DNA from: Serinus canaria | Lineage: Eukaryota; Chordata; Aves; Passeriformes; Fringillidae | Length of the DNA: 64,000 nt | Direction of reading: 5' to 3' | NCBI RefSeq assembly: GCF_022539315.1 | Contig: NC_066316.1 | Span: 99,442,179-99,506,178, forward strand | Part shown: positions 49,653 through 62,460 of the stretch, one piece after another | Numbering within the stretch: position 1 is the stretch's first letter | Layout: each line of letters begins with the position of its first letter | Translations under genes and position numbers: made by a program | The notes under the pieces: model-generated | Told to the model about the DNA's origin: nothing | The model's input: only the letters and a program-made list of their open reading frames with translations | The model's database searches: none

Positions 49653-52319
49653 ATGGCTCATTTCTAAGCAACTGTGTGCACTCCTAGCAATGAAACCAGA
49701 TTAAAACACCCAGCCAAAACACTCCCACATGACAGCTCACTTGTACAAAATTTGGAGCTAGACTGAGATTTAAAATGTCTCTGTTGGAATTTTGCTGTTT
49801 AAACGCTTGCAGCTACCCTGCATGAGAAATGAATCCAAAGAAATTCAGACTCAAATGGTTCATCACATTATAAACTAACATTTTCCATATAAACCAACTC
49901 TTTCAACAGTTTGGCATCTTTATATTTAGCCCCCTTGTTAATCACCTTTTGCCAAATGAATAATTCAAAAATAAGAAATAGGTGCTATTGTGTAGCAGGC
50001 AAACTGAGAAGGGACAGTACCACAGAAAATGACAAGTGAAGGGACTTTGTTTTATCAAGGACTTTCCATGGCAAATGAAGAAAACCACAAGAATACCTAA
50101 CTAGTTAGTTTATGCTGAAAAATCATTTAAATGTGATAATATGGAATGAAATTAATTGTGAATGAATTTTCAGACCCTTAATAGTTTCCATCTTCCAGCT
50201 TTCCAAGTTTCCATTTCAACAGAAATCATGCAGAAGATATGATAGAAAAGATCATTATCCTTTGTACTTTAACCTAGTCAAAGTTATGTATAAAATTAAA
50301 ACAAAATGAGTTTATTCTTTGCAAAATTTGATTGCTCTTTGTTCAGTAACTTATTACATCAGCAAGAAAAATAACACAGTTAAAAACTATGATATGCAAC
50401 TAATTAACCACACATTTTGAAAATTAATATCAGTTTAATGTATTATACAGGTAACACTTAAATTACATGATGGAGATTTTTTTTGTGATTTGAACTACAG
50501 AAACCTCATTTGAATCTTGTGCATGTTTATTTGTGAGTGAGGAGACAGGTGTAAAGCATGAGGTAGAAACATGGAAAAAAATTTAAATTCTGCATTTTTC
50601 TGTATGGAGTAGTGATCCTTGGAGCAGATCCAAGGAATGAGCCGCTCCAAGTGTCTCACTCCACATGCTGGAGTGGTGGCTTAGGAGGAGCCATAATGTG
50701 ATCTTTAGCCACTCTCATTGTGACCTGGCTCTGCAAGCTCTTTAACCGAGGCATTATCTCAGGTAAACATAGGAGCTAATAGCTAAATTCAAATGCTGTA
50801 GGACTGTCAAGGCTATAAGGGCAGTCATTGCTTTCCTCTCAGCTTCAACATGCGTCCATAAAATAAGGTTTGATAGTCTGCTATTTCCTTAAATAGATTA
50901 ATTTCATTAAAGACCATCCAGCTGTATCAGTAGTGAGGAAAGAATTGCAATCCAGCCCCTCACAGTGGTTACCTTGGCTAGCTAATGACTACACTGTGTA
51001 TTTTTCTGGAATGAGCACCTTTTTGGGGTCTTTTTAATTAACTCCTTCTGTCTTCTACTAGTTCTTGCAAATGGGAGAATGAGGGCCATTTTTTTCAACC
51101 ACAGGCTTTCCCCAGACAGCTTCAGAATGAGATAAGGAGCAGTCTCAGTAGCTGCCACATTAGCTCCAGCTGCTTCTGGACCTTTATAGCTGAGATGCTC
51201 TGCAGTCTATGTTTATTTAGAGATTCTGTGGTCAAATCCATGTCTCTTTCTCCCTTTTTTGGTCCTCCCTGATGTTAAAAATAACATAAATAAAATAAAC
51301 CAAAGTAAAATAAAACAAAATAAAATGGCCTGTGGAAGGTCCAGATCATCTATTTTGTGCTTAGACATTATGTAAAGACAGCACCTAAGGGACCTCTTCC
51401 AGATGGGTTTGAGCTCTTGCTGATTTCTTTTCCAACATCTATTTCCTCATCACAAGGTGATGCCAGAGCAGTTCAAGTACCCACAGCTCTGTGGGCATGA
51501 TGGTGATACAGAGGAATCCCTTTGCCTGTGGTGTCTGACCTGATCCCTCATGGCAGTGAGAACACAGCATTACAAAGGCTTATATCTGCTGTACGTTTAT
51601 TCTATTTTTTAAAATTGTTTATTCATGACAGTGACTCAGACATTGTGAGGTATTCTAATTATCACAATTGGGTCCAAAAGAAACATTTCTATCACCACTA
51701 CCTCGATTTCAGTATTTGGACTACAGGATACCATTTAACTGCAGCTGTTGAAATTGGCTGAATTTTTATGATACCAGTTGCTGAAGCTATAGTATGCTTA
51801 TGTTAATCTTACAATTTATATTAGCACAAAAGTAATTGAATACTAAAGCTGCTTAATTTGCATTACAAAATCATTCCAGTAAAATAATAACAAGTATGAA
51901 TCTTTATTCTTATGGTATCAAATAAAATGGGCCTTTTGTGCATAGAAGTTCTTTCAAAATAGAATTAACCATGAACAGACCTACAGGGAATTCCTTCCCC
52001 TTTTATCACATGACTTTTAAGACACTTTTTCTAAGGCAGGAATCAACATGGATAATATTACAATTCAGATGGGCAAAATAAACAAGCGCAATTTCCTTTA
52101 ATCACCTATGAATATGCATAAGTAAAATATCTCCTCTGTGGTTTAGATATCAGGGGCTTATTGCTGGTGTAGGAAAGCTTTGAGAAAAAAAAAACAGATT
52201 GAGAGAAAGTCAATCAGCTGAGAATAGTCAATCAAGAAACCCTCCTTCATCCCAAGTACATTAAGTGGCAAGATGATTTAGGCATTTTGTGAGTATAACA
52301 CAAAGCCCACAAGCCTTAT
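49653..52319. other. Unannotated noncoding DNA
   Basis: No gene was recognised. An A-rich (TAAAA)n-like simple repeat occupies about 51276-51326. Confidence 0.4.
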
Positions 52320-52353
52320 TTTACTTTTTTTCAACCTTTACTTTTTTTCAACC
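52320..52353. repeat. Perfect 17-bp tandem duplication
   Basis: TTTACTTTTTTTCAACC occurs at 52320-52336 and again at 52337-52353 without mismatch. Confidence 0.9.
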
Positions 52354-53201
52354 TAGTTAAGACAGCAACCTGAATAACAGTTACAACAGTCCCGAACAAA
52401 CAATGAAGCCCTGAGAATGCCATGTTTATTTTCCAATATTTATAGAGTGACTTGGATAACTTTGGCAAGGGAAGAGCAAATCCATCTTAATTGGTATTAA
52501 ACAGCAAATAAAACTGCATAAGAGACTCCTTGGTGTAAAGAGCTTAAAGACTAATTGCAGGCAATGTGCAATGAGCAAGAGGAAACAAGACACGTCAAAC
52601 ATGGTGAGAGAAGTAAGGACAACAATCACCCTTTTCAAGGTCACATGGTTAGCAAATGTTAACTGCTGCAAGATGCCTTTAAACATGTCATTAAGGACAG
52701 TCTGATTCTCCTTTGGACTTGGTTTTTCTTAATTTATCAGAGCAGCAAAGAAAGCTTTATTTGAAATAACATTTAACTCTTGAACATGCCAAGGGCCCAT
52801 TTGCCCTTTTGATAAAGTTACCACATTAGGAATTTTCAGATCACCTGAACCACAGGATCTGTTTATATGTCCTCATCAAATATGGATTCTTTCAACCAAC
52901 CATGGGCAACTGGGAATGCTATGCTATAACACCCTTTGGTGGGAAAATGCAGAAATTCTGCCAGATGTCAAGAGGTAACTTGCAACAAAAAATGACAGTG
53001 TCCATGCTTGAATCTTAATATAATCTTGGGATAATCTAGGGAAAGTTCAGGAGAAGCAGTAATATTGATAGTTTGGTGGAAAGCGTCACAAAGATGTGTG
53101 TGTAAGGGAAGAGGCTTCCAGATCCAAGGAAGCTGATGCTAGTGGTGGAGCAGTAACTGCACACAGTAAAAGTTAACATGTTTAGGAGACCTGCACATGC
53201 T
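52354..53201. other. Unannotated noncoding DNA
   Basis: No gene or repeat was recognised. Confidence 0.4.
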
Positions 53202-53555
53202 GAATAGAATCACAGAATCAGCATTTTGCTTGAAAAAGACCTTAAAGATCAGCTAGTTCCAACCCCTCTGCCATGGGCAGAAACACCTTCCACTAGACCA
53301 GATTGCTCAGAGTGCCATCCAACCTGGCCTTGGCAGCACTTCCATGGATGGGGCAGGAACAATATTTATGGGCACCCTGTTCATGTGCCTCACCCCCCTC
53401 ACAGAGAAGACGTTTTTGTTGGTATCTCATCTAAACCTGCTCTCTTCTTCTTTGAAGCTTTTCCCTCATGTGCCTGTCACTACATGGCCTTGGAGAGTCT
53501 CTCTCCATCTTGTAGGGCACCCACGGGGACTGGAAGGTCACAATTAGGACACTTC
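53202..53555 (-). mobile_element. CR1 LINE, 3'-end fragment
   Basis: The element reads leftward. Its tail is GAATAGAATCACAGAATCA (53202-53220), followed by the inverted CR1 3' UTR signatures ACCTTAAAGATCAGCTAGTT, CCAACCCCTCTGCCATGGGC and CACCTTCCACTAGACCAG. Further right are CCATCCAACCTGGCCTTGGC and the region around the AGTGACAGG motif. It is a 5'-truncated copy of about 350 bp with an approximate right edge. The 154-codon plus-strand frame at 53226-53690 is antisense to it and not a gene. Confidence 0.9.
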
Positions 53556-54863
53556 TGGCTCAGGAGTGGGAGAGGTGATGACAGTATTCAGAGAGTGCTG
53601 GACTGGTTTCCAATGCTTTCTTTGGGAGTCATGAAGTTATCAACAGCTACACAAAATCAATATAAACTCTTGTCCAAAGAATCAAAGTAGCATGTTTTAT
53701 ACATTTCAATACTAATGTCAATTACCATCAAAATAAAAATAATGAGGAGTCAGGCTTAGTGTTAATAATAACTTTTGAGATCTTCAGATGAAAGTCATTG
53801 CAAAAAGCACATATTTTTAGTGACATAAAGGTAAGACTTATTTTTTTTCCTCCTCTCCAGTGTTATTACCTGTAGGATGAATTTGGAAATAAATGCTAGG
53901 CTGTGGTCTCTTTGATTTTTATGTGCAATCCAACCCTGCTATCTCATTTCAGCTAGAATTCACATATGAGAAGAAAAAATTTTGTTTGGCATGTGTGATA
54001 TTGTCCAGCTGTTTTTACAGGAATGCTGTGCACAGCTGTATGTTTCAGCCTCATAATGCACTTGCATGGTTACAAGACTCAGCTATTTCATACCCAATGC
54101 TGTTAAAACAAATAGGGTCACTAACTTCCTATCTAACATTTCTGGCTCATGGAGTTTTTCAAATTGACAAATAGGTTCAGTGTTGGTTCAACACATTTTT
54201 TGAGCCTTGTTTTTGCTGGTACTTCTTAGAATTCCAGTTCCTTCACCCTCCTTTTCCCCAGGCATTGCAGATTAGACATAAATAGACACCATTCTCATTC
54301 ATGTTCCTTCTGGTTATGATTGCCTTATGACCCCTGAACTGCTGGGAAGGCATTCTTTTCCATAAACTTTTGCCTTCACTATTAACCTGCTTGTCAATTT
54401 AACATTCATTCTCCTATGTCAAGATATTGTGTATAATTCTATTCAGATTCCAGCTTATATTTTTTCTTCAGGTGTTTTAGAGAATGTAAATAAAAAGACA
54501 CTTAATATAAATATTTTTTCAGGCTTTTTTTCTTTGTGAAATTTCTTTTTGATTTTCTATTTTATCTCCAGTGTTAATATGTCACCTGTGAAACCTTCAT
54601 GAGGTGCAAATGAGTACAAGCCATTTAGCTAAATAAAAGTTGTTAATTTGTAGTGTCTGAGATTATGCTCCCAAGGTTAGAATACAGCATTGTTTTACCA
54701 TACATAGTGTGATTCTGACAACTTCCTTGCTATGTTAGTTTCTAATGTGAAGAAGAATAGATGCCTTTGCTTTATACTAGGACAAGGTGAATCAGATGGT
54801 TACATACTTATTATTTTTTTCTACTGTTGCACATCTGAGTGGTAAAGGGCAGCCTTATGGCAC
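53556..54863. other. Unannotated noncoding DNA
   Basis: No gene was recognised. The CR1 copy on the left may extend somewhat into this stretch. Confidence 0.4.
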
Positions 54864-55616
54864 TCACAGAATCACAGATTCCACTGAGATGGAAGGGACT
54901 CACAAGGGTCATCTAGTCTGACTACTGGCCTTGCACAGGACCACCCACAAGAATTCCCCCACATGCCCAGAAGTTCAAAAGCTTCTTGAACTTTGTCAGG
55001 CTGGTGCTGTGACACCTTTCTGGGGAGCCTGTTCCAGTACCCAGCCACATTTTTACAGAAGGATTGTGCTCACCTTTGGGTGAAGAACCTTTTACTGATA
55101 TCTAACCCCAACTTCCCTTGACTCAGCTTCTGGTGATTCCCTCGGGTCCTACCACTGGTAACCACAGATAAGAGATCAGTGTCTGTCCTTCCTCTTCCAT
55201 TCCCAAGGAAGTTGTAGCTGCAGCGAGGTCTGCTCTCAGTCTCCTCCTCTCCAGGCTGAACAAAACAAGTGACCTCAGTCACTCCTCACACGCCTTCCCC
55301 CAGGGCCCTTCACCATCTTTGTGGCCTCCTTTGGACACTCTGCAATAGTTTCATGCCCTTCTTACCTTGTGGCACCCAGAGCTGCCCTCAGCACTGGAGG
55401 TGAGGCTGCCCCAGTGCAGAGCAGAGCAGGACAATCCCCTCCCTTGCCCAGCTGGCCATGCTGTCCCTGATGTCCCCAGGGCAGGGTTGGCCCTCCTGGC
55501 TGCCAGGGCACTGCTGGCTCATGTTCAACTTTCTGCTCACCAGGACCCCAAATCCCTTTCCATGGCACTGCTCTCCAGCCTCTCATTCCCCAGTCTGTAC
55601 ACAGTAACCCCTGGCC
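54864..55616 (-). mobile_element. CR1 LINE, 3' part (ORF2 end plus 3' UTR)
   Basis: The element reads leftward from about 55616 to a degenerate tail (TCACAGAATCACAGATT) at 54864. It belongs to the same subfamily as the plus-strand copy at 16596-17412. Shared landmarks include the GTGACCTCAGTCACTCCT stretch, the GATAAGAGATCAGTGTCTG stretch and the ORF2-derived block at 55367-55543. That block matches 16780-16956 with only two mismatches over 177 bp, while the flanking CR1 parts differ at many positions and contain indels. The minus-strand 86-codon frame (55362-55622) is a remnant of the element's own frame and is disrupted. It is not functional. Confidence 0.9.
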
Positions 55617-57413
55617 TGACAAGTAACAGGTGCACTGTGCAGATAGCTGAAATTCTTTAATCAGAAAGAATAATTCAGCAAAAGTGATTTCCCAGCTTGC
55701 AGTTATATTATAATGGCAATTTTAATGAAGAAATGTTTTGTACTAATTTCTGGTGGCTACAAACAATTTAACACCATCCTCCTTTATCCTGCATTATTTT
55801 CTTCACAAGATTAATAGTTCATATCACATTTGAACACTGTCATGCACAGTATTCCTTATTGAAATGTGATGTTCTGCCTTCTTTTGAATTTATTCTCTTT
55901 GAGCCATATTTCTGTAGGTATTCTCCCACACCTAATGGCACAGTCAGGTCAGTCACACTGTTCTTAGGCTGCTTTACTGTAATTTTTTTATGGAGATGCT
56001 GTATAAGTCTTGCTTTAATCTTACATATTGTGGTGTAAATGGTTCTGCTAAACTGAGCAAGCTGAACTTCTATCACTAAAGAGAGCACATTGTGTTCACA
56101 TATGGCTTTAAAATTTATCAGTACCTAATAACTGTTAATAGCTAATATTATACAAAACTTTTCAACATCAAAACTGTTTTTTGATTTTTAAGCTATGAAA
56201 ATTACTCATTATTTGGTGTAAACCTTGTATTCAGATTAAGTATGTTTGTCATTCTGAACATAAATCAGCTCTTCTCTTTCTGAAAATACTTAGTCTTGTC
56301 CATCTAAAGATAACCTTACAGCTGCTTATTTGTGAAGCTCTACCACCTTAATGTGTGATTGGATAGGTACTTGGAATCTCTCTGGGAGGAGAAAGGTCAT
56401 GATCAATACAATTTCAGAAATTTGCCTTCTGCTGTGTTTTGAAAATTACTTAAATATGGCTGAAGAGTCAGGCTTTTTCTATTTACATATTTTCAGAGTA
56501 AAAAGTCTAAAAATAGCTAGATTATTTCCTTGAGGATATCAGTGCCAACAAAAGAGGGCACAGAAAAGAATGGGAAAAGAGATTAGGGAAGACAGAGATG
56601 AGAGCCAAAAGAGTGACAGGTATGGGGGAAGGGATATTGCCAAGGGAATGGATGGAAAGAAAAGGGAAGCAGAGCTAAGGAGCCTATCACAGCAGGAATT
56701 AATGTGTTCCATAGCCCAGGATGGTACTTAACATTCTTTTATTGTATAGCAAGTGCCTGTAATACATGCAGGAAATGGAGGGGTATTACCCTATGGAAAC
56801 TGGGGCACTACAAAGAGCAGATTTCTGATCCTCACATGGGATGTTTTCTCCATAGCACTTCTGCTCTATTCAATCTGACAAGATACCTCCTGCAAGTTAT
56901 TTTTTGTCTTTATGACTGAGTTCACATAGCTTCCCCTCATGATTGACACTGATATTGCTAAGATTCAGAGCAGTGATGATGGTTTTTCCTTATGGCATTG
57001 CAACATCCAAGACTTTTCAATTCTGTGGAAAAAGAAAACAATTTCCTCTCTTCTCATCTCCTCCTCCCAGCCTGAATTTCACTCTGCCATTCAGGGCAAT
57101 TGCATAGAGTGTGAGACATCAAATTTTAAATTTCTGCTTTAAACCGAGGTGAAGATGACTTGAACCTTTGTCTTTCACTCTATTGCCTGGACTATTTTAT
57201 TACAAATAAAATGTTTTAGTAACTTTGAGCAGTGCAAGTTTAATTCAAACTGATATGCTTCTGTGGATGTGTTTCACTGTCACTGACCACAAAAAAAGCC
57301 ATTACTGAGAAACCCTTGCTGAGTTATGCTTTGGAAAGCTGCTAGATGTGACTGTGGTGGGAAGCAGAGAGTGTAAGTCAACTTTGCAAAACTTGGAGCG
57401 TGAGGGAATTTGA
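55617..57413. other. Unannotated noncoding DNA
   Basis: No gene was recognised. The stretch at 56540-56690 is purine-rich. Confidence 0.4.
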
Positions 57414-57450
57414 AAAAAGTGATAAAAATATGATCCTTTTATCACTTTTT
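57414..57450. repeat. 14-bp perfect hairpin, 9-base loop
   Basis: AAAAAGTGATAAAA (57414-57427) pairs exactly with TTTTATCACTTTTT (57437-57450). The stem is AT-rich. The loop is ATATGATCC. Confidence 0.85.
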
Positions 57451-58326
57451 GGAAAGCAGTGCAGGACAGAATTTTAAGGGAAGCTGTTTCTCATATTAAT
57501 CTTAACACCCTACTATTGCTTTTTGGTAATATTTTCTAACTGCACATAAGTCTCATTGTGCAAAAATGTTATAAACAATGACCTAAAAAAAGAGTTTTCT
57601 AAGTTCAGACAAGACAGACTTAAAGAGAGGTTGTGAATGAGGGAAAAAAAGTATTGTAGACAGAGCTGCCATACCACAAAGAGAAGAAATTATGGTTATA
57701 TAGGTGAGTAATCAGTTGTTTTAATGGCCTTAAAACAAATTAATGACAACAATTTCCTTTACTGGACTTTGATGCTTAAGCATTGCAGAACTTGCTATGG
57801 AAATTCCAAATAGATTCAATATAAAGAATAGGTGAATTTTCTCACATTTTTATCTCCGTCTCCTTTTAATAATAGGTGTATTAATGCCTATTTCTATTCA
57901 CACTGCAGAATATTATTCTTTTCTCTCGATTTTGATCTATTGGTTTTAACTGTGAAGCACAGACTTTGATAAAAAATTATCTGTAATATTTCTTATGAAA
58001 TAGAAAACATGGGGAGAAATGAGCAGTAAGATGGATCAAAAATTGTATATTCCTAAAAGGAAAAAACCCCAAAAATCAAAACCAAAGCATCAAGTGAGGT
58101 ATGCTGTTTTATTCTGTTTTTTTTTTTAAGTAAATAGTGTTGCAGATTTTTTTTTTGTGACATTCTATTGATTTTTCAATCATGAACTAGACATCCAGCT
58201 ACTGTTAAGAAAGATTGTTCTTATCAAAATGATTCAGATTCACAACACCTAAGAGTCTTCTTTATTAACATTGCCAAAAGAATAATTTGTGGTGGTTTTT
58301 TAGTTTGTTTTGCTTGTGATAACAGC
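57451..58326. other. Unannotated noncoding DNA
   Basis: No gene was recognised. Poly(T) runs occur near 58120 and 58149. Confidence 0.4.
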
Positions 58327-58600
58327 ATCACAGAATTGCTTGGGTTGGAAATGAACTTAAAGATCATTTAGTTTCAAGCCCCCTGCCATGGGCAGGGACA
58401 CTTTCCACTAGACCAGACTGCTCAGAGCTCTACCCAGCCTGGCCTTGAGCACTTCCAGGGATGGAGAATCCACAGCTTCTGGGGGAGGGTTGTGCCAGTG
58501 TCTCATCGCCCTTGCAGGAAAGAATTGCTTCCTAACATCCAATCTAAATTTACTTGCTTATAGTCCTGTTATTATTGCTTGTCCTGTCACTCTGTCTACT
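58327..58600 (-). mobile_element. CR1 LINE, 3'-end fragment
   Basis: The element reads leftward. It shows the inverted CR1 3' UTR: ATCACAGAATTGCTTGGGTT, then AAGATCATTTAGTTTCAAGC, CCTGCCATGGGCAGGGACAC, TTCCACTAGACCAGACTGCT and the TTGTCCTGTCACTCTGTCTA stretch near the right end. It is a truncated copy of about 270 bp with no coding capacity. Confidence 0.9.
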
Positions 58601-61417
58601 TTGGTTTTGAGGTTTTTTTTTAATGCAGTTGTCATGGGAAAAAATTATGAAATAAAGTCAAACACCTAAAATCCTTTTGTGCCTTAAACCATATTTCCTA
58701 CAATGTACCATATGGCCTACTTACCACCAATCCAATTCTGTAATAAACAGCAGAAGTGTCTGTGGAGGAAAGCTAGGATGGAATTATCAGAACTTAGCAC
58801 CTATATTTCCAAAGGAAAGGATGGGAGCTATTGCATCCACACAGCAGCATTTCCCCCTTCCCCTGGGTTTTCAGGTTGCTCTAAGTTATTCAGCTTGATA
58901 TATTTGTGATCTTTAAACACAGTCATGTCTACCTTGCAGCAAAGAAAAAAAATAATTAAATACATTTATCTTTCTAAAAAATAGGATTCTTAATGGTTCC
59001 CTTGGATTCTGACAGAAAAGTAAACAAGTTAATCCAAAATCAGAAGCTGAACTTCTAAATTAGACACTTGTATAAATTGCCTTGCAATGATGTTATTTAT
59101 CTACAGAGAGGAGTTAATTTCTTTGAAGGTACAATGTGATCTTAAAAGTATCACTGTTCTCTTTTCTCTCACAGTGAATGAAGCTAAACAGAGTAAGAGG
59201 TTACCAAAGTAAAAAGTTGTAGAGACATTAGGAACAGTTTTTATAGAATAGCTAATCTTGCATGACAGAGTAGATAAATTCTTGCCATTTATTGCCAGTG
59301 ACCACTGAAAACCTCCATATGAATCGTGCTTCTTTCATGCTGCAGATATGACCACACAGACCTGTATGTACACACAGCTGTATCCCTGATAGCATTGAAT
59401 GAATATCAGGGAGCAGCTCTTTGAAGGTGGCACTCAGAAGTCACCCTTGAATCTTGCTGGTATTGACCTTGGATTTTTCTCCCAGTCCAATAATTATCAT
59501 GAAATAAAATTGACCTTTTTCGGAATGTACAATAGACAAAAAACCAAATTTACATGTATTTACCAATGTTTCTGAGTGCTAATTAGATAAAAACCCTTTT
59601 GTTTCATATATTCTTCCAACATAAAGGCATGTATTCTAAATGATTGTCCAAATTGTAGCTTGTAGGAAAAAGCAAATGGGGACACTGTCCATAACTATTT
59701 TTTAGCTGTGACCTTACATTGCTTGAGACCTAAAATGTTACTTTTTTAAATACAGTAGCAAATGGTTTTATCATTATTTTATTAAATTTCAGAGGAAAGG
59801 AAAGCAATTTTGCATCAGTGCTTTATCTTTTCTTTAAGGGAAAAAGCTAACCTAGGTCACAGAAGGCCAATGGGAATACATTCTATAGGCACCATATTTA
59901 TTCTATTTGTAAATGCCAAATGGTTTGACATCTGCAAAGCCACATTTAAAGAAAGACTTTCCCAGATCATTTGATAGCTTTTACATCTGTAGCAATGTAC
60001 TGTGGGTCATATTTATAACTGCCTAAGCTGAAACAAGGAACATTTCTGTTAGGATTTCTTCCATGATTAACCTCCATGAGAAAAATATTCTGAATTTCCA
60101 AAATAGTCATTACAATCCCAGGTATAAGATCTCCTTTATAATCTTCTAGGAAGGATCAGATTTATACATAAAATGCTATTTCAAGGTATCAGCTAGTTCA
60201 GAGGACATTTGAAAACCAGAATTAGAAAACAAAAAATCTGTGTCCATCTTTTTTTTTTGTAAAAGTACATATTTCTCAGCTCCTTAATGCCTATGCAGCT
60301 CTGTCATAAAAGGCAGTAATGTGGTGAAATTTTTTACTAGAATCTTTAGTACTGCAAGGGAAGGGTAAATCTCAAGAAATTCTTACTCTTTTTGAAGGAA
60401 GCTGCTGAGGTTTTTTTGGCTATGTTCCATATTTTTAATATTCCTTGCTGCTTCCTCTGTGGGCTGTCATTTGGGAGACTCCAGTAGAAGTCCAGAATGC
60501 ACTGGGTGCTATTGAAAGATATAGAAAGGATCAGAAGAGTTTCTCCAGTAATTAGGCAGGAATGCTTCCACTGAGGTCATTGGAGGAGTTATTTTCTTAG
60601 CTTGAGTAATTGAAATGTTTTGTTTAACACAGCTGCTTTCTGAAATAGAAGAATCAATTCCCATTTACCTGGGAAGAAGTTTCTATTGTAAATATATTGC
60701 AGCAACTATGTTGATTTTTGTCTTATATAGACACACTGTTATTAATTCTAATTTTAAAATTAATTAGGCAGATAAAGATGGGAATAAAACTACAAATAAT
60801 TCATTTCTCTGTGGTTCCATCCTGTATAGCTGTAGGTGGAGAGGAGGAGTCCTAAAGAAATCATTACTTCTGCACAACATTGTCAGTATGACTTGAGTCT
60901 CACCGGGCACCATGACTGGGTACAACACAAAAGTCTTGCTCTTTATACTCCATTCTGCACACCTCCTATCCCTGACATACAGGACAGCTTCTTCATTGTC
61001 TGGACTACTTATTTTGCAGGTCATAAAGCTTTATACAGAGATTTTGTCATCAGACTCAATGATCTGTGAAGGAGCATGAACTTACCAACTCATTCAGGCT
61101 TGAATTCAGGACTCATGCAACTGCTGCTGCCTTTCCTTATCTTGATCTGTCATTTTCTGTTCATACTTTACAATAAAAAAAAATTCCTTACTGGAATTGC
61201 AATTTATTTAAAAAAATGATGCATTACCTTCAGTTAAAGAAAGAAGAGTGACTGGACTAATTAATTTCTGGTAGATTGGAACGTGTCTTTTCCTTGGATA
61301 GAAAAGACAAAACAAATATAGAAGAGTGAATCCTTCCCATGGTACCCACTTTCTCATGCCTGCTTGAATCACAGTCTCCTGCCACAAACAAAGTATGTTC
61401 TTCAAATTCTACATCAT
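58601..61417. other. Unannotated noncoding DNA
   Basis: No gene or mobile element was recognised. Short frames at 58677-58909 and 60764-61069 have no domain signature and overlap on opposite strands or in different frames. Confidence 0.4.
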
Positions 61418-61456
61418 CTGCTCCTTAGTCTACCTAGACTGCTCCTTAGTCTACCT
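61418..61456. repeat. 18-bp direct repeat, 21-bp period
   Basis: CTGCTCCTTAGTCTACCT occurs at 61418-61435 and again at 61439-61456 without mismatch. Confidence 0.9.
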
Positions 61457-61530
61457 TGAACTACAAAAAAATCATGTCCAAGTATCCCTTTGCTGTAGAA
61501 ACTATTTTTTCTATTAGGGTTTCTTTAGTT

Positions 61531-61633
61531 CTTCTCTGCATTTCACTGGTGTGGGGGGTGGGAGTGGGAAATGAGTGAGTGGCTGTGTGGTAGCTAATTT
61601 CCAGCTGGGCTTAAACCATGTCAGAGGTGAAAT
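61531..61633 (+). mobile_element. ERVL-type LTR 3' end with PBS-like remnant
   Basis: The sequence GGAGTGGGAAATGAGTGAGT, then GGCTGTGTGG and CAGCTGGGCTTAAACCATG, matches the 3' end of the same LTR family as at 35372-36002 and 62461-63029. It is followed by TGTCAGAGGTGAAAT (61619-61633), which resembles the leucine-tRNA primer-binding site that follows the 5' LTR of ERVL elements (about 12 of 15 positions by recalled consensus). The last few LTR bases appear deleted. This suggests a remnant of a 5' LTR junction and not a solo LTR end. The left edge is uncertain. Confidence 0.6.
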
Positions 61634-62460
61634 GTGACTGGGCTAAAATACATGATGTTCTCACTGATCAGTAGAACAGTTTCTACCTATATATATATAT
61701 ATATATATATATTCTCCATATTTGACCATGAAGTCATGAAGTTAGTTTTTAAATTTGATTCAATACTTGTAATTTTTCAAGTGTCATTCAGTCATTCTTG
61801 TTCTGTTTGATGGCAATACAGAAACACACCTGAGACACAGGATGTACAGGCAGATGCCTGTTTCCATGGGTCATGGTCCCTGAAGTTTTAGTCACCTTGC
61901 TTCCACCTTATTCACATTGACTGAATGTCTCAATTCAAGCAGGAATAATTCTTGCCAGAATCATAAAAAAAAGGCATTCCCAATAGGCTAATTTTATTCA
62001 ATTTGGATAAAAAATATTTTTTCTGATTAATTATCTTGAAGGTTCACTAAATTTTCTATATATTTGTTGATACAAAGTGATTTTTATGAAAGTAGAATGT
62101 GTAGAACTCTTTCTGCTACTTTGATGTAGAAATTGGGAAGAAAGTTGAGTAAAGCCCCTTGAACTCAAAATTTTATTTAAACAGAATTAATTGTTAGTTT
62201 AAAAAGTAGTTTTAAAAGTATCTTTGAGGGATTAGCTTTTCATACAAATAGAATACTAACAACTATTTGTTCTAACTAAGCATGATTCAATTGATATGGT
62301 CCTTTAAGTGGTACTATATTGTTAAACATAAAAAAACCCCAAAGGTGTTTTACCTTAGCAAAGTATTATTATCCATGGTGCTTATTTTTCTTTCATGTAC
62401 TGTTTCTACTGCACATGTGATTGAAATTTCCTATGACATACCTAAGAATAAGTTGCTGTG
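61634..62460. other. Unassigned DNA between two LTR pieces
   Basis: No viral coding frame was recognised. A (TA)n microsatellite occupies 61688-61712. If the LTR piece on the left and the full LTR on the right belong to one provirus, this would be the collapsed interior. However, no polypurine tract precedes 62461. Separate insertions are therefore more likely. Confidence 0.35.

Noticed and set aside
53226..53690. 154-codon plus-strand open frame
   Set aside because: It is antisense to the CR1 3' end and continues into flanking sequence. It has no domain.
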